From the NCBI RefSeq assembly GCF_000382345.1, contig NZ_KB908083.1:1-64000 (forward strand): a stretch of 64,000 nucleotides of DNA, read 5' to 3'. Below are positions 35,175-43,877 of the stretch, piece by piece. A model generated the notes under the pieces. The model was not told the origin of the DNA and ran no database searches. It was given only the letters and a program-made list of their open reading frames with translations. The stretch's first letter is position 1. Every line of letters begins with the position of its first letter. The DNA is from Massilia niastensis DSM 21313 (GTDB taxonomy: Bacteria > Pseudomonadota > Gammaproteobacteria > Burkholderiales > Burkholderiaceae_D). The position numbers were made by a program, and so were the translations under genes.

Positions 35175-35942
35175 TTATGCCTTCGGAGCGGCGGGCAGGT
35201 CCTTGCTTGTGGTGACCGGCGTGCCCGTGTCTTCCAGCGGTGCGACGAAGTTGACCAGGTGCAGCGCGAGATCGCCGCGCTTGCCCATCGTGGGATCGAA
35301 ACGGTACGAGGTGACCGAGCAGTTCGGCACGTCGAGCGCGCGATCGTAATCGAGGATCGAGGCCTCGTCGAGGCGCTCGAACAGGTAGCGGAAGCAGTTC
35401 ACCGTGACCTGGTGCGCGACGATCAGCACGCGCTCGCGGCAGTACTCGCGCTCGAGCGTGTCCATGACGCTGCGCAGGCGCAGGATCACGTCGCACCAGC
35501 TCTCGCCGCCGGGCGGGCGGAAGTAGAACTTGCCGACGTGCTGGCGCTGCTCGTAGAGTTCGGGATAGTGGTGGGCGATGCCGTGCGTGGTGAGGCGGTC
35601 GAGGATGCCGAATTCCTTCTCGCGCAGGCGCTCGTCGGACTGCACGGCAAGCAGCTCGTCGCGGTCGAGGCCCCCCATCAGGAGCTTGGCGGTCTCGGCG
35701 GCGCGCAGGTAGGGGGAGTGCAGCACGACGTTCGGGCGCTGCGCCGGCGGCAGGGCGGCGAACCATGAGGCCAGCGCCTCGGACTGGCGCACGCCCAGTT
35801 CCGACAGGGGGACGTCGACATCACGCTCGACGATGTCGATGTGATGGCCGGCGGACGCCTCCGCCAGTTCGCGCGCGACGTTGCCTGAGCTCTGTCCATG
35901 CCTGACCAGCCAGATGTCCTGTGGCCATTTTTGTTCCATCAC
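35175..35942 (-). CDS. Histidine phosphatase family protein
   Basis: A 255-residue phosphoglycerate-mutase-like phosphatase. The catalytic histidine is in DIWLVRHGQSSGNVA near residue 16. A second histidine lies in VLIVAHQVTVNCF, and conserved arginine/glutamate segments (PYLRAAETAKLL, RLREKEFGILD) are present. The substrate is unknown. It is upstream of nnrD with a 10-base gap. Confidence 0.9.
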   Translation of the reverse strand: MMEQKWPQDIWLVRHGQSSGNVARELAEASAGHHIDIVERDVDVPLSELGVRQSEALASWFAALPPAQRPNVVLHSPYLRAAETAKLLMGGLDRDELLAVQSDERLREKEFGILDRLTTHGIAHHYPELYEQRQHVGKFYFRPPGGESWCDVILRLRSVMDTLEREYCRERVLIVAHQVTVNCFRYLFERLDEASILDYDRALDVPNCSVTSYRFDPTMGKRGDLALHLVNFVAPLEDTGTPVTTSKDLPAAPKA

Positions 35943-36049
35943 CTGCCCGTCCCGGATATTGACTTGGCGTCATCATAGACGGATTCGGCAGGGCGTCAGC
36001 GCACGATTGCCGCGCTTCCGCAGCAGCTCACCGCGCTGTCGGAAGGGGC

Positions 36050-37450
36050 TTACACGGCCTGCTCTTCGCTATCCAGGTTGATGTCGGCGTCACTGTCGAA
36101 CACCCGCATATCGGTCTGTCCGAGCGCGCGGCTGGTGACCACGCCGGCGGTGATGGAGCCGCTGACGTTGAGCGCGGTGCGGCCCATGTCGATCAGCGGT
36201 TCGACCGAGATCAGGAGGCCGGCCAGGGCCACCGGCAGGTCCATGGCCGACAGCACGATCAGCGCCGCGAAGGTGGCGCCGCCGCCGACGCCGGCCACGC
36301 CGATCGAACCGAAGGCGACGATGGCCAGCAGCGGCAGCAGGAAGCCGGCGCTCATCGGATCGATGCCGACCGTGGGCGCGATCATCACGGCCAGCATCGC
36401 CGGGTAGATGCCGGCGCAGCCGTTCTGGCCGATGGTGGCGCCGAACGAGGCCGCGAAGTTGGCGATGCCCGCGGGCGTGCCGAGGCGCGCGGTCTGGGTC
36501 GCCACGCTCATCGGGATGGAGCCGGCGCTGGTGCGCGAGGTGAAGGCGAAGGCCAGCACCGGGAAGATCTTGCGCAGGTAGCGCCACGGGTTGAGGCCGG
36601 AGGCGCCGGCCATCAGGAGGTGCACGCCGAACATCAGCGCGAGCGCGCAGTACGAGGCCACCACGAAGCCGAGCAGGTCGAGGATGTTCTGCAGGCTCGA
36701 GCCCGCCACCATTTTCGTCATGAGCGCGAACACGCCGAAGGGCGTCAGGCGCAGCACCAGGGTCACCATGCGCATCACGATCACGTGGGCGACATGGACG
36801 AACTGGCTGAACGCGTTGAAGACTTCCGGCTTCTTGCCGGCGATGCCGGTGGCCGAGATGCCGATGAAGATCGAGAACACGACGACCGCGATGGTCGAGG
36901 TCTTGCGCGCGCCCGTCATGTCGAGGAAGGGATTGGCCGGGATGAAGGACAGGATCATGCCGGGGAGCGAGATGTCCCTGGCGGCGGCCAGGTTGCCCTG
37001 CATGTATTCGCCGCGCGCCACTTCGGCCGCGGAGGCGGTCAAGCCGACCGCGCTCAGGCCGAACAGCTTGGCCATCAGGATGCCGATCGATGCGGCCACG
37101 ATCGTGGTGAGGATCAGGGTGCCGATGGTCAGGGTGCTGATGGTGCCGAGCGAGGACGCGTTGCGCAGCTTCAAGATCGCCTGGACGATCGAGACCATGA
37201 TCAGCGGAATGATGATCATCTGCAGCAGCTTGACATAGCCCTGGCCGACGACGTCCAGCCAGGCGCCCGTCGCGACGATCACCGGCGACGCGGCGCCGTA
37301 GATGGCCTGGAAGGCGGCCCCGAGCACGACGCCCAGGCCGAGGGCGGTAAATACCCGCCGGGTGAACGAGGCGTGGCTGGCCTGCATGCGGTACAGCAGG
37401 GCGCAGACGGCGAGGGCGACGGCCAGGTTCAGGAGCAGGGGGAGATTCAT
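36050..37450 (-). CDS. L-cystine transporter (TcyP/YdjN type)
   Basis: A 466-residue DAACS-family secondary carrier with about eight to nine TM segments. Typical motifs are VKLLQMIIIPLIMVSIVQAIL, AFTSRTSAGSIPMSV (the hairpin serine-rich loop) and GQNGCAGIYPAMLAVM. These match the sodium/proton-coupled L-cystine symporters TcyP and YdjN rather than glutamate carriers. The start has an AAAGG site. It is monocistronic and divergent from the chemoreceptor. Confidence 0.9.
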   Translation of the reverse strand: MNLPLLLNLAVALAVCALLYRMQASHASFTRRVFTALGLGVVLGAAFQAIYGAASPVIVATGAWLDVVGQGYVKLLQMIIIPLIMVSIVQAILKLRNASSLGTISTLTIGTLILTTIVAASIGILMAKLFGLSAVGLTASAAEVARGEYMQGNLAAARDISLPGMILSFIPANPFLDMTGARKTSTIAVVVFSIFIGISATGIAGKKPEVFNAFSQFVHVAHVIVMRMVTLVLRLTPFGVFALMTKMVAGSSLQNILDLLGFVVASYCALALMFGVHLLMAGASGLNPWRYLRKIFPVLAFAFTSRTSAGSIPMSVATQTARLGTPAGIANFAASFGATIGQNGCAGIYPAMLAVMIAPTVGIDPMSAGFLLPLLAIVAFGSIGVAGVGGGATFAALIVLSAMDLPVALAGLLISVEPLIDMGRTALNVSGSITAGVVTSRALGQTDMRVFDSDADINLDSEEQAV

Positions 37451-37644
37451 GTCGGCCTTTTGAGCAACACTGGGATGCGGATGGATCGCAGCATTCTATA
37501 TGCAAACCAATATTGCCGCTTTCCCCTAGGTCATTAATTGTTGTTTAGGCAAGATCTGGGATTTCTGTGTTGCAATGCAGCGACGTCCGAAAAGATCGAA
37601 CGCAAGAAACAGCCCATTCTTTCCCTTAAGGCTAGAGATATTTC

Positions 37645-37650
37645 TATAAT
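37645..37650 (+). promoter_or_regulatory. Likely -10 box for the chemoreceptor gene
   Basis: A perfect TATAAT lies 41 bases before the ATG. The -35 region (TCCCTT, 17-base spacing) is weak, and no sigma28 motif is seen. Confidence 0.4.
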
Positions 37651-37691
37651 TCAATGAGGTATCCATCCTTCAACCGGTTTCTAGCCTTTCC

Positions 37692-39413
37692 ATGCGGACC
37701 ATGTTCAAACACCTCAGCATCAAGTCGCGGCTCATCTTCGTCATTGCCTTCCTGGCGGTCGAACTGATCGCCGGCGCCGTCATCGGCATCTACAACCTCG
37801 GCGTCGCGAATGCCGAACTCAAGCAAATGCATGACGAGCGCCTGGTGGCGATGAATGAGGTCGGCCATGTCGTGCAACTGATCACCCTCAACCAGCTGAA
37901 TGTCGCCAAGGCGGTCAACGTCGAGGACGCGGCGGTGCGCGGTGCCATGATGAGCGAGGTGGACGCCAACGCGGCCCAGATCACCAAATTCTGGGAGGCC
38001 TACAAGGCGGGCGAGCTGAGCGACGACGAGCGCACGCTGGCCGAGCAGTTCACCGCGGCGCGCAAGGAATTCCTGGCCCAGGGCCTGATGCCGGCGGTGG
38101 CCGCGATCCGCGCCAACGACAACGCCCAGGCCATGCAGCTGCTGAACGGGCCGATGACGCGCCTGTTCAAGCCGATGCGCGACATGGGCGACAAGCTGCT
38201 GAAGGAACAGCAGGAGCAGGCGCTGGTGGAATACGAGCGGTCGCAGGCGACCTTCGAGCTGGTGCGCCTGGTCTGCCTGGCCGGCCTGGTGTTCGGCGTG
38301 GCGATGGCGGCCGTGGTGGGCTGGCTGCTGGTGCGCGCCATCGTGCGTCCGCTGGAAAAGGCGGTGGCGATCGCCGGCGCCGTCGCGGCCGGCGACCTGA
38401 CCCAGACCATCGAGGTCGATTCGCGGGACGAGACCGGCCGCCTGCTGCAGGCGCTGAAGGACATGAACGACTCGCTGGTGAAGATCGTCAGCCAGGTGCG
38501 CAACGGCACCGACACCATCGCCACCGCATCGAGCCAGATCGCGGCGGGCAACCTCGACCTGTCGGCGCGCACCGAGCAGCAGGCCGGTTCGCTGGAAGAG
38601 ACGGCATCCTCGATGGAAGAACTGACTTCCACCGTGAAGCAGAACGCCGACAACGCACGCCAGGCCAACGCGCTGGCGACCTCGGCGTCGGCAGTGGCGG
38701 GCAAGGGCGGCGCCGTGGTCGAGCAGGTGGTGGTGACGATGGGCGCGATCAATGCGTCGGCCACGCGCATCGTCGACATCATCGGGGTCATCGACGGCAT
38801 CGCCTTCCAGACCAATATCCTGGCGCTGAACGCGGCGGTGGAAGCCGCGCGCGCCGGCGAGCAGGGCCGCGGCTTCGCCGTGGTGGCGGGCGAAGTGCGC
38901 AGCCTGGCGCAGCGCAGCGCCGCGGCGGCGAAGGAGATCAAGGCGCTGATCGACGATTCGGTCGACAAGGTGCACCACGGCTCGGAGCTGGTCGACCAGG
39001 CCGGCGCCACGATGGCCGAGATCGTGCAGAGCGTCAGCCGCGTGACCGACATCATGGCCGAGATCACGGCCGCCAGCCAGGAACAGACCGCGGGCATCGA
39101 GCAGATCAACAGCGCGGTCACCCAGATGGACCAGGTGACCCAGCAGAATGCGGCGCTGGTCGAGCAGGCGACGGCGGCGGCCCGTTCGCTGCAGGACGAG
39201 GCCGCGGCCCTGGCGCACACCGTGGGCGCCTTCAAGCTGGTTGGCGCCGCGCAGGCCGCGCCGCGCACGGGCGCCCTGGCGGCGCGTCCGGCGGCCCGTC
39301 CGGCCAGGGCGCCCGCCGCGCCGCCGCGTGTGAAGGCCGAGGCCGCGCCCGCCGCGCGCAAGCCGGGCAAGGCCGAACCGGTCGAGGCGAGCGACGGCTG
39401 GGAAGAGTTCTGA
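37692..39413 (+). CDS. Methyl-accepting chemotaxis protein
   Basis: A 573-residue Tsr-like receptor. TM1 is near residues 12-32, followed by a four-helix periplasmic ligand domain and TM2 (about 190-212). A HAMP domain and a long signalling helical hairpin with the tip [20 protein letters not shown] come next. An Ala/Pro/Arg-rich linker leads to a final DGWEEF, which resembles the C-terminal pentapeptide (NWETF in E. coli) that tethers CheR/CheB. The ligand is unknown. The ATG at 37701 is an alternative start. A strong terminator follows. Confidence 0.94.
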   Translation: MRTMFKHLSIKSRLIFVIAFLAVELIAGAVIGIYNLGVANAELKQMHDERLVAMNEVGHVVQLITLNQLNVAKAVNVEDAAVRGAMMSEVDANAAQITKFWEAYKAGELSDDERTLAEQFTAARKEFLAQGLMPAVAAIRANDNAQAMQLLNGPMTRLFKPMRDMGDKLLKEQQEQALVEYERSQATFELVRLVCLAGLVFGVAMAAVVGWLLVRAIVRPLEKAVAIAGAVAAGDLTQTIEVDSRDETGRLLQALKDMNDSLVKIVSQVRNGTDTIATASSQIAAGNLDLSARTEQQAGSLEETASSMEELTSTVKQNADNARQANALATSASAVAGKGGAVVEQVVVTMGAINASATRIVDIIGVIDGIAFQTNILALNAAVEAARAGEQGRGFAVVAGEVRSLAQRSAAAAKEIKALIDDSVDKVHHGSELVDQAGATMAEIVQSVSRVTDIMAEITAASQEQTAGIEQINSAVTQMDQVTQQNAALVEQATAAARSLQDEAAALAHTVGAFKLVGAAQAAPRTGALAARPAARPARAPAAPPRVKAEAAPAARKPGKAEPVEASDGWEEF

Positions 39414-39440
39414 TCCGCGTCAGCTGTTCTTGTTCTGGTG

Positions 39441-39474
39441 AAGGCCAACCGCGCTGCGGTTGGCCTTTTGCTTT
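39441..39474 (+). terminator. Rho-independent terminator after the chemoreceptor gene
   Basis: A perfect 10-bp stem (AAGGCCAACC / GGTTGGCCTT) is followed by TTTTGCTTT. Confidence 0.9.
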
Positions 39475-39725
39475 GTGCGAGGGAAGTGCGGCTTGTCAGC
39501 CGATGCCCGGGGGCAGCGGTCCAAGGAAGCGATGGCGCAGGATGGCGGGACGATCGGCAGTGCGGGGATCGGAGGGCAGGGCAGGGCGCTGCGGGGAGCG
39601 TTGAACTACCGCGCTCGGCTATCGGAGCACGACTGCATGCGATCCTGGCGCGGCCAGGACAGGTGTGCCAGCATGCGGGACCCTGTGCGCAGCCGCGGCG
39701 GGCTGGCGCACACGGCCCGGATTGC
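39475..39725. other. Intergenic stretch without a supported gene
   Basis: Together with the terminator this 312-base gap separates the chemoreceptor from the small membrane protein. Plus-strand open frames here lack ribosome sites and family resemblance. I see no further structure. Confidence 0.5.
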
Positions 39726-39917
39726 TTACTCGAATGCGATCACCACGGCGACCAGGCCCACGCACAGGCCGGCGATGAGGCCGATGCGGTGGCGCAGCCG
39801 GCGGCTGCTGGACAGGACATCCTTGGCCATGTTGCGGCGCGGTGCGCGCGGGTCGGTGTTGTCCACGGTCGCGGTGTGGATCGGGGAGTGGTGGCGTTCG
39901 GTATGTTCGGTATGCAT
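39726..39917 (-). CDS. Small single-TM membrane protein, function unknown
   Basis: A 63-residue protein starting MHTEHTERHH. An excellent AGGAGA ribosome site 5 bases before the ATG supports translation. The N-terminal half is His-rich and hydrophilic. A basic segment (SSRRLRHRIG) precedes one C-terminal TM helix (LIAGLCVGLVAVVIAF), which suggests a tail-anchored or N-in topology. I recognise no family. It lies alone between a chemoreceptor gene and a long non-coding stretch. Confidence 0.65.
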   Translation of the reverse strand: MHTEHTERHHSPIHTATVDNTDPRAPRRNMAKDVLSSSRRLRHRIGLIAGLCVGLVAVVIAFE

Positions 39918-40463
39918 GGTGTCTCCTGTTGCCGTCTCCGCCGGAGAACGGCAGGGGTTCGGACCAGTCTGGTCAAGAATTCGATAGTGAGGGCCCGGGG
40001 AATTGCCTGATGGAGCAGGTTCGCCGGGCTTAAGCAAGCCGGGCAGCGGCCTGGCGCCCGTGGTGGGTGCATGGCGCGGGTAAACATGGCGTCAGGCGGG
40101 AGCGCCGCGCAGCCGTCGCGCCGGGAAGGCGCTGGCAGGTTCGATGCGGGCGGTTGGTGCGTAACATGGGGCCACTACTCAGCTTGTTTTGGAAAATCCC
40201 CTCGGAAACGCGGGAAACGCGCGCCTGCGAGTGGTGTTAATCATTTTACATCTTTTGGCCTCAAACGCAAGAGGCGTACGCTTAATGCTTACTTAAACCT
40301 TACTGGGTGATTGCCGTAAGGAAATAAAACCATCCTAGCATGAGTTTTGTCCCTGTGGGGGCCAACATGCCGGCCATTACCTGTTTTTTGTCTTGACATG
40401 TCCAGCTTAACGCACGCATTCCGGTGCGGGTTGACGAGTTACCGATAGTTGCATTTGACCCTG

Positions 40464-40487
40464 CCGTAGCGCGAAATCGCGATACGG
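40464..40487. promoter_or_regulatory. 24-base palindrome, possible operator
   Basis: CCGTAGCGCGA, AA, TCGCGATACGG: 11-bp arms with one mismatch, about 95 bases upstream of the promoter for the secreted protein. No U-run follows, so a protein-binding site is more likely than a terminator. Confidence 0.4.
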
Positions 40488-40580
40488 AAAGCCGGATGGT
40501 GCGATCGATTCTGTGTCATTTCGTATCGATCTGACTTTTTCTGGTTCGAGACCGTTTCGTGATGCATGGCCCGAACGGCT

Positions 40581-40608
40581 TTGCGGCCGGCCGACCCTGC
40601 TCTAGACT
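40581..40608 (+). promoter_or_regulatory. Sigma70-like promoter for the secreted protein gene
   Basis: TTGCGG and TAGACT are spaced by 16 bases. This implies a leader of roughly 107 bases before the ATG at 40722. Confidence 0.5.
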
Positions 40609-40721
40609 GGGTTCACCGCGTCGGGTACGCCCGGCGCAGCACATTCCGGAGGGCTGATGTCGCACTGGACCCGGAGCGATACGTGCCCTGAACGTCCAAC
40701 TGGTTTCATGAAGGAGCGATC

Positions 40722-41150
40722 ATGCGTCCCCTGTCCCTAGCACTTGCTGCATCCCTGCTGCTGCTGGCGTCCAACGCCGGCGCCCAGTCAGGAAGCTATC
40801 CAGCGACCGGCACCACGCCGTCATCGACCGTCCAGGTGACGGCGCCAGCCCCGGGCTTCCAGTTCTGGGAGTACCAGGCCGAATGGATCAGCGGCGCCTA
40901 TGCCATGTCGAACGGCTGGCGCCTGAAGGTGGATCCATCCTCCACCGGCATCGTGGCGCAGATCGACAAGCAGCGCCCGATGAAACTCATTGCCCTCTCC
41001 GAAGACAAATTCGTCTCGCGTGACGGCAATGTGTCGATGGAATTCAACCGCGGCGCGCAAGGCGACGAAATGCTGATGAGCTATGTGCCGGACGATCCGA
41101 GCCTGGCCCACCAGGTCATCGTGGTGAAGGCGACGATGGCGCAGCGCTGA
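40722..41150 (+). CDS. Secreted protein, function unknown
   Basis: A 142-residue protein with a clear Sec signal peptide (LSLALAASLLLLASNAGA, cut before QSGSY). A Thr/Ser/Pro linker and a compact domain follow. The motifs FQFWEYQAEWISGAYAMSNGWRLKV and MKLIALSEDKFVS stand out, and the mature domain has no cysteines. I do not recognise the family. A GGAG ribosome site lies 6 bases upstream of the ATG. It is bounded by its own promoter and a strong terminator, so it is a single-gene unit. Confidence 0.8.
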   Translation: MRPLSLALAASLLLLASNAGAQSGSYPATGTTPSSTVQVTAPAPGFQFWEYQAEWISGAYAMSNGWRLKVDPSSTGIVAQIDKQRPMKLIALSEDKFVSRDGNVSMEFNRGAQGDEMLMSYVPDDPSLAHQVIVVKATMAQR

Positions 41151-41216
41151 GCGTGCATCACGAGCCTGCCCGCGGCCTGGCCGCGGGGCAGCGCAACCGG
41201 CAAGCCCGGTACCAGG

Positions 41217-41249
41217 AACGCCAGCCTGCGAAGGCTGGCGTTCTGTTTT
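41217..41249 (+). terminator. Rho-independent terminator after the secreted protein gene
   Basis: An 11-bp perfect stem (AACGCCAGCCT / AGGCTGGCGTT) with loop GCGA is followed by CTGTTTT. Confidence 0.85.
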
Positions 41250-41398
41250 GTCGTCGCCCGGTCGCGCGCTCTGCCATTGGGCATACATGGCGCCGGTTTG
41301 AGGCATCCATGCGACATGCATCGTTTTTGTAATGACGAACATGATATGGATCGATGTACGATGTAACAAACTGATAAGTGAGCGAAAGGCTGGCCGAC

Positions 41399-42808
41399 AT
41401 GAAGATCACTTTTGTTGGACACGCATCGATACTCATCGAGACCGGGGGAGTCCGCATCCTTTCCGATCCATGGTGGCGCGGGCCGTGCTTCGGCGCCCAA
41501 TGGTGGGTCTATCCGCCCCCGGCGGTCGACGTGCTGAAGGACGCCAGGCCGGACTACATCTATATCTCCCACGGTCATCACGACCACCTGCACCCGGGGA
41601 CGCTCGCGCAGTTCAGCCGGGATACGCTGATCCTGGTCGCGCAGTCGTCCAACATGACGCGCTTCATCCGCGACATGGGATTCAACGTGATCGAAGTCGG
41701 CGACGAGGACATCGCACTGGGCGGCGAGGGCGTCAGCTGCCGCATCATTCCGACCTACTCGGACGACACCTTGATGGCCATCAGCGACGGCCGCGAGGTA
41801 TGCCTGAACATCAACGATGCCCTGCACTCGGCGCCGGCGACGGTCCAGGAGGCGCTGGCCGCGAGGCTGAAGGCGCTGTACCCCGTGATCGACTATGTGT
41901 TCTGCGGCTACGGGACGGCCTCCCATTTCCCCAACTGCTATGTCATTCCGGACAAGAATCGCGCCGCCACCGCCGCCCACCGCCAGGCCTATTTCAACCG
42001 GCAATGGGCCAGGCTGATCGACCGGCTCGCCCCCCGGTTCGGCTTTCCTTTCGCCGCCGATGTGGTGTTCCTGGAAGAGGACCTGCAGTGGGCGAATGAG
42101 CCGATGCACAATTCCGAGCGCCCAACCGATGCGTTTCGAAAAGTCTTCCCCGACTCCAGGGTCTGTGTCACCGATATCGCCCCCGGCCATGTCATCGAGG
42201 ACGGCGTCACGCGCCATGCCGAGCTGCGCAAGCCACTTTCCATGGAGGCATTGCGCTCGGCCTATGATGAACAGATTGTGCGTGCCAACCGCTACGGCAG
42301 CGTCACCGGCGAAGCCATCGATGAAGTCGCCCGGCTGCTCCAGGGCGCGCTCGATGCGCATCGCGAATACCTGATGAGCTACGAAGGCGATTACCGCTTC
42401 CTGATCCGCTTCCGCAACAGCGATACCGGTGTGCTGGTCGAGAAGCGCGGACGGCAGCTCGGCCTGAACAAGATCGAGGCGGGCGAGGGCAGGCTCCCGG
42501 ACTTCGACGTCATGTACACGACGCGCCTGCACTACCTGAAGAACAGCCTTGCCCGGCGCTATGGCGATGAAATCCTGTTCGTCGGGTCGGGGGGCATTTT
42601 CGAATATGCCGACCGCAGGCTGGCCGGCAGCAACCTGCACCGCGAACTGCAGGTCTTGCTGAAAAAGCCCGGCAAGGCGAAATTGCGCCGCTACGGCAAT
42701 TCATCGCGATCCGTGTACAAGCTGAAGCGGGTGGTGAAGCGGATGCTGGGCCGCAAGAGCGAGAGCCTGTACGACCTCGATGCCTGGACCGTCTACGCCA
42801 GCCAGTGA
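41399..42808 (+). CDS. Large MBL-fold protein, UlaG/NamH-like
   Basis: A 469-residue protein. The N-terminal half is a metallo-beta-lactamase fold: KITFVGHASILIETGGVRIL at the start, the metal motif YISHGHHDHLHP (near 56-67), then a TYSDDTLMAIS strand. The layout recalls UlaG-type lactonases and the MBL domain of CMP-NeuAc/UDP-MurNAc hydroxylases, but no Rieske cluster (CxH...CxxH) is seen. The C-terminal 200 residues resemble the extra domain of that group only loosely. The basic tail (KLKRVVKRMLGRKSE) may touch membrane or nucleic acid. The ATG at 41399 has AAAGG upstream. A GTG at 41378 is the alternative. Confidence 0.7.
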   Translation: MKITFVGHASILIETGGVRILSDPWWRGPCFGAQWWVYPPPAVDVLKDARPDYIYISHGHHDHLHPGTLAQFSRDTLILVAQSSNMTRFIRDMGFNVIEVGDEDIALGGEGVSCRIIPTYSDDTLMAISDGREVCLNINDALHSAPATVQEALAARLKALYPVIDYVFCGYGTASHFPNCYVIPDKNRAATAAHRQAYFNRQWARLIDRLAPRFGFPFAADVVFLEEDLQWANEPMHNSERPTDAFRKVFPDSRVCVTDIAPGHVIEDGVTRHAELRKPLSMEALRSAYDEQIVRANRYGSVTGEAIDEVARLLQGALDAHREYLMSYEGDYRFLIRFRNSDTGVLVEKRGRQLGLNKIEAGEGRLPDFDVMYTTRLHYLKNSLARRYGDEILFVGSGGIFEYADRRLAGSNLHRELQVLLKKPGKAKLRRYGNSSRSVYKLKRVVKRMLGRKSESLYDLDAWTVYASQ

Positions 42809-42820
42809 GCATGGAGCGGA

Positions 42821-42856
42821 AACAACAACGCCAACCCGGAGGTTGGCGTTGTTGTT
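42821..42856. terminator. Bidirectional terminator between MBL gene and tRNA-Lys
   Basis: A perfect 16-bp stem (AACAACAACGCCAACC / GGTTGGCGTTGTTGTT) around CGGA. The T-rich 3' side on each strand allows it to serve the plus-strand MBL gene and the minus-strand tRNA. Confidence 0.8.
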
Positions 42857-42864
42857 TGTATCTT

Positions 42865-42940
42865 TGGTAGGCCGTGCGGGATTCGAACCTGCGACCAACG
42901 GATTAAAAGTCCGCTGCTCTACCAGCTGAGCTAACGACCC
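42865..42940 (-). tRNA. tRNA-Lys (anticodon UUU)
   Basis: A 76-base cloverleaf including an encoded CCA. The anticodon loop is CTTTTAA (anticodon TTT), the T loop is GTTCGAATC and the D loop is AGCTCAGCTGGTAGAGC. The acceptor stem starts GGGTCGT and its 3' strand is ACGGCCT, giving G1-U72 and U4-G69 wobbles. It follows cpoB on the same strand, as tRNA-Lys genes do in E. coli. Confidence 0.97.
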
Positions 42941-43019
42941 GAAGAAACAAGATTATAGGTCGCGGCAATGAAGCTGTCAATTGCCGGCATGGCGCACGGC
43001 GCGCGCTGCCGTCGTCGGC

Positions 43020-43775
43020 TTACTTCAGCGAGGCCAGGCGGTCGCGCGCCGTCTGCGCCGCGCTCGAGCCCGGATACTTCGAGACCAGCTGCTGCAGCGC
43101 CTTCTTGGCGTTCTTGTTGTCCTTCAGCAGGGTATAGCTGCTGGCGATGTTCAGCATCGCGTCCGGCACCTTGGAGCTGCTGTTGTAGGTCTTGGTCACC
43201 ACTTCCTGGGCCGCGATGGCCTTCTTGTAGTCGCCCAGCGCGTAGTAGGCGTTGCCCAGCCAGTACTGCGCGTTCGAGGCGTAGGCCGATTCCGGGTAGC
43301 GGCGCACGAAGTCCTGCAGCGCGGTCGCGGCGGCCTTGTAGTCGCCCGACTGGAACAGCTGGGTCGCGGTGTCGTAGGAGGTCTTCTCGGCCGGCTGCAC
43401 TTCGGCGGTCTGGCCGTCGATGGTTTCCTGGCGCGGTTCGAGCTTCTTGATGCGGGCGTCGAGGTCGGCGTAGAACTGCTTCTGGTTGTTCTGGGCCTTG
43501 TTGATCTCGTTGGCCAGCACTTCGAGCTGGCCGCGCAGGCGCGCCAGTTCCTGCATGGTCTGTTCGTGCTGGTTCAGCGCCTCGATCGCCGCGCTCTTGT
43601 CCGACTTGGTGTCGATGCGCGCATTCAGGTCACGCGCGATGTTGTCGACCTTCGCACGCAGGTCGAGAATGGCTTTGCGCGCCTCTTCGTCGTCGAGCAG
43701 GCCGGCAGACGCCTGCAGCGGCATCCAGGCTGCCAGGAACAGGCAGGCAAGACGGGACGGGGACAGTATGTTCAT
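43020..43775 (-). CDS. cpoB: Cell division coordinator CpoB (YbgF)
   Basis: A 251-residue periplasmic Tol-Pal accessory protein. The signal peptide ends near QASAGLLDD. An N-terminal coiled coil (about 30-115) trimerises the protein, and three TPR-like repeats follow (YDTATQLFQSGDYKAAATAL, AQYWLGNAYYALGDYKKAI, and a final NIASSYTLLKDNKNAKKAL). E. coli CpoB couples PBP1B activity to Tol constriction. The ATG at 43775 is chosen because the signal peptide starts there. A terminator-like hairpin separates it from pal. Confidence 0.95.
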   Translation of the reverse strand: MNILSPSRLACLFLAAWMPLQASAGLLDDEEARKAILDLRAKVDNIARDLNARIDTKSDKSAAIEALNQHEQTMQELARLRGQLEVLANEINKAQNNQKQFYADLDARIKKLEPRQETIDGQTAEVQPAEKTSYDTATQLFQSGDYKAAATALQDFVRRYPESAYASNAQYWLGNAYYALGDYKKAIAAQEVVTKTYNSSSKVPDAMLNIASSYTLLKDNKNAKKALQQLVSKYPGSSAAQTARDRLASLK

Positions 43776-43810
43776 GGCGTGGCTCTTTCTACTAAACCGG
43801 TTACGAAAGG

Positions 43811-43849
43811 AAAAACGGGCGGGTTGCAGTCTGCACTGCGTCCCGCCCG
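43811..43849 (-). terminator. Terminator between pal and cpoB
   Basis: On the minus strand CGGGCGGG / CCCGCCCG plus an inner GCAGT / ACTGC stem is followed by TTTTTCC, 29 bases past the pal stop. It probably attenuates cpoB. Confidence 0.7.
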
Positions 43850-43877
43850 CTGTCAATCGGCCGTCTCAGCCTATCGA

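Larger units (their letters stand above)
39918..40721. other. 0.8-kb stretch without a supported gene
   Basis: It is less G+C-rich than its neighbours from about 40170 to 40570. It contains a 24-base palindrome at 40464-40487, a weak stem at 40298-40321 (CCTTAC / GTAAGG) and a promoter at 40581-40608. The longest open frame (40071-40310) has no ribosome site and odd composition. It could host a small RNA or a decayed gene, but I cannot show either. Confidence 0.5.

Noticed and set aside
40071..40310. 79-residue plus-strand frame in the 0.8-kb gap
   Set aside because: There is no ribosome site, and composition is unlike neighbouring genes. No motif was seen.
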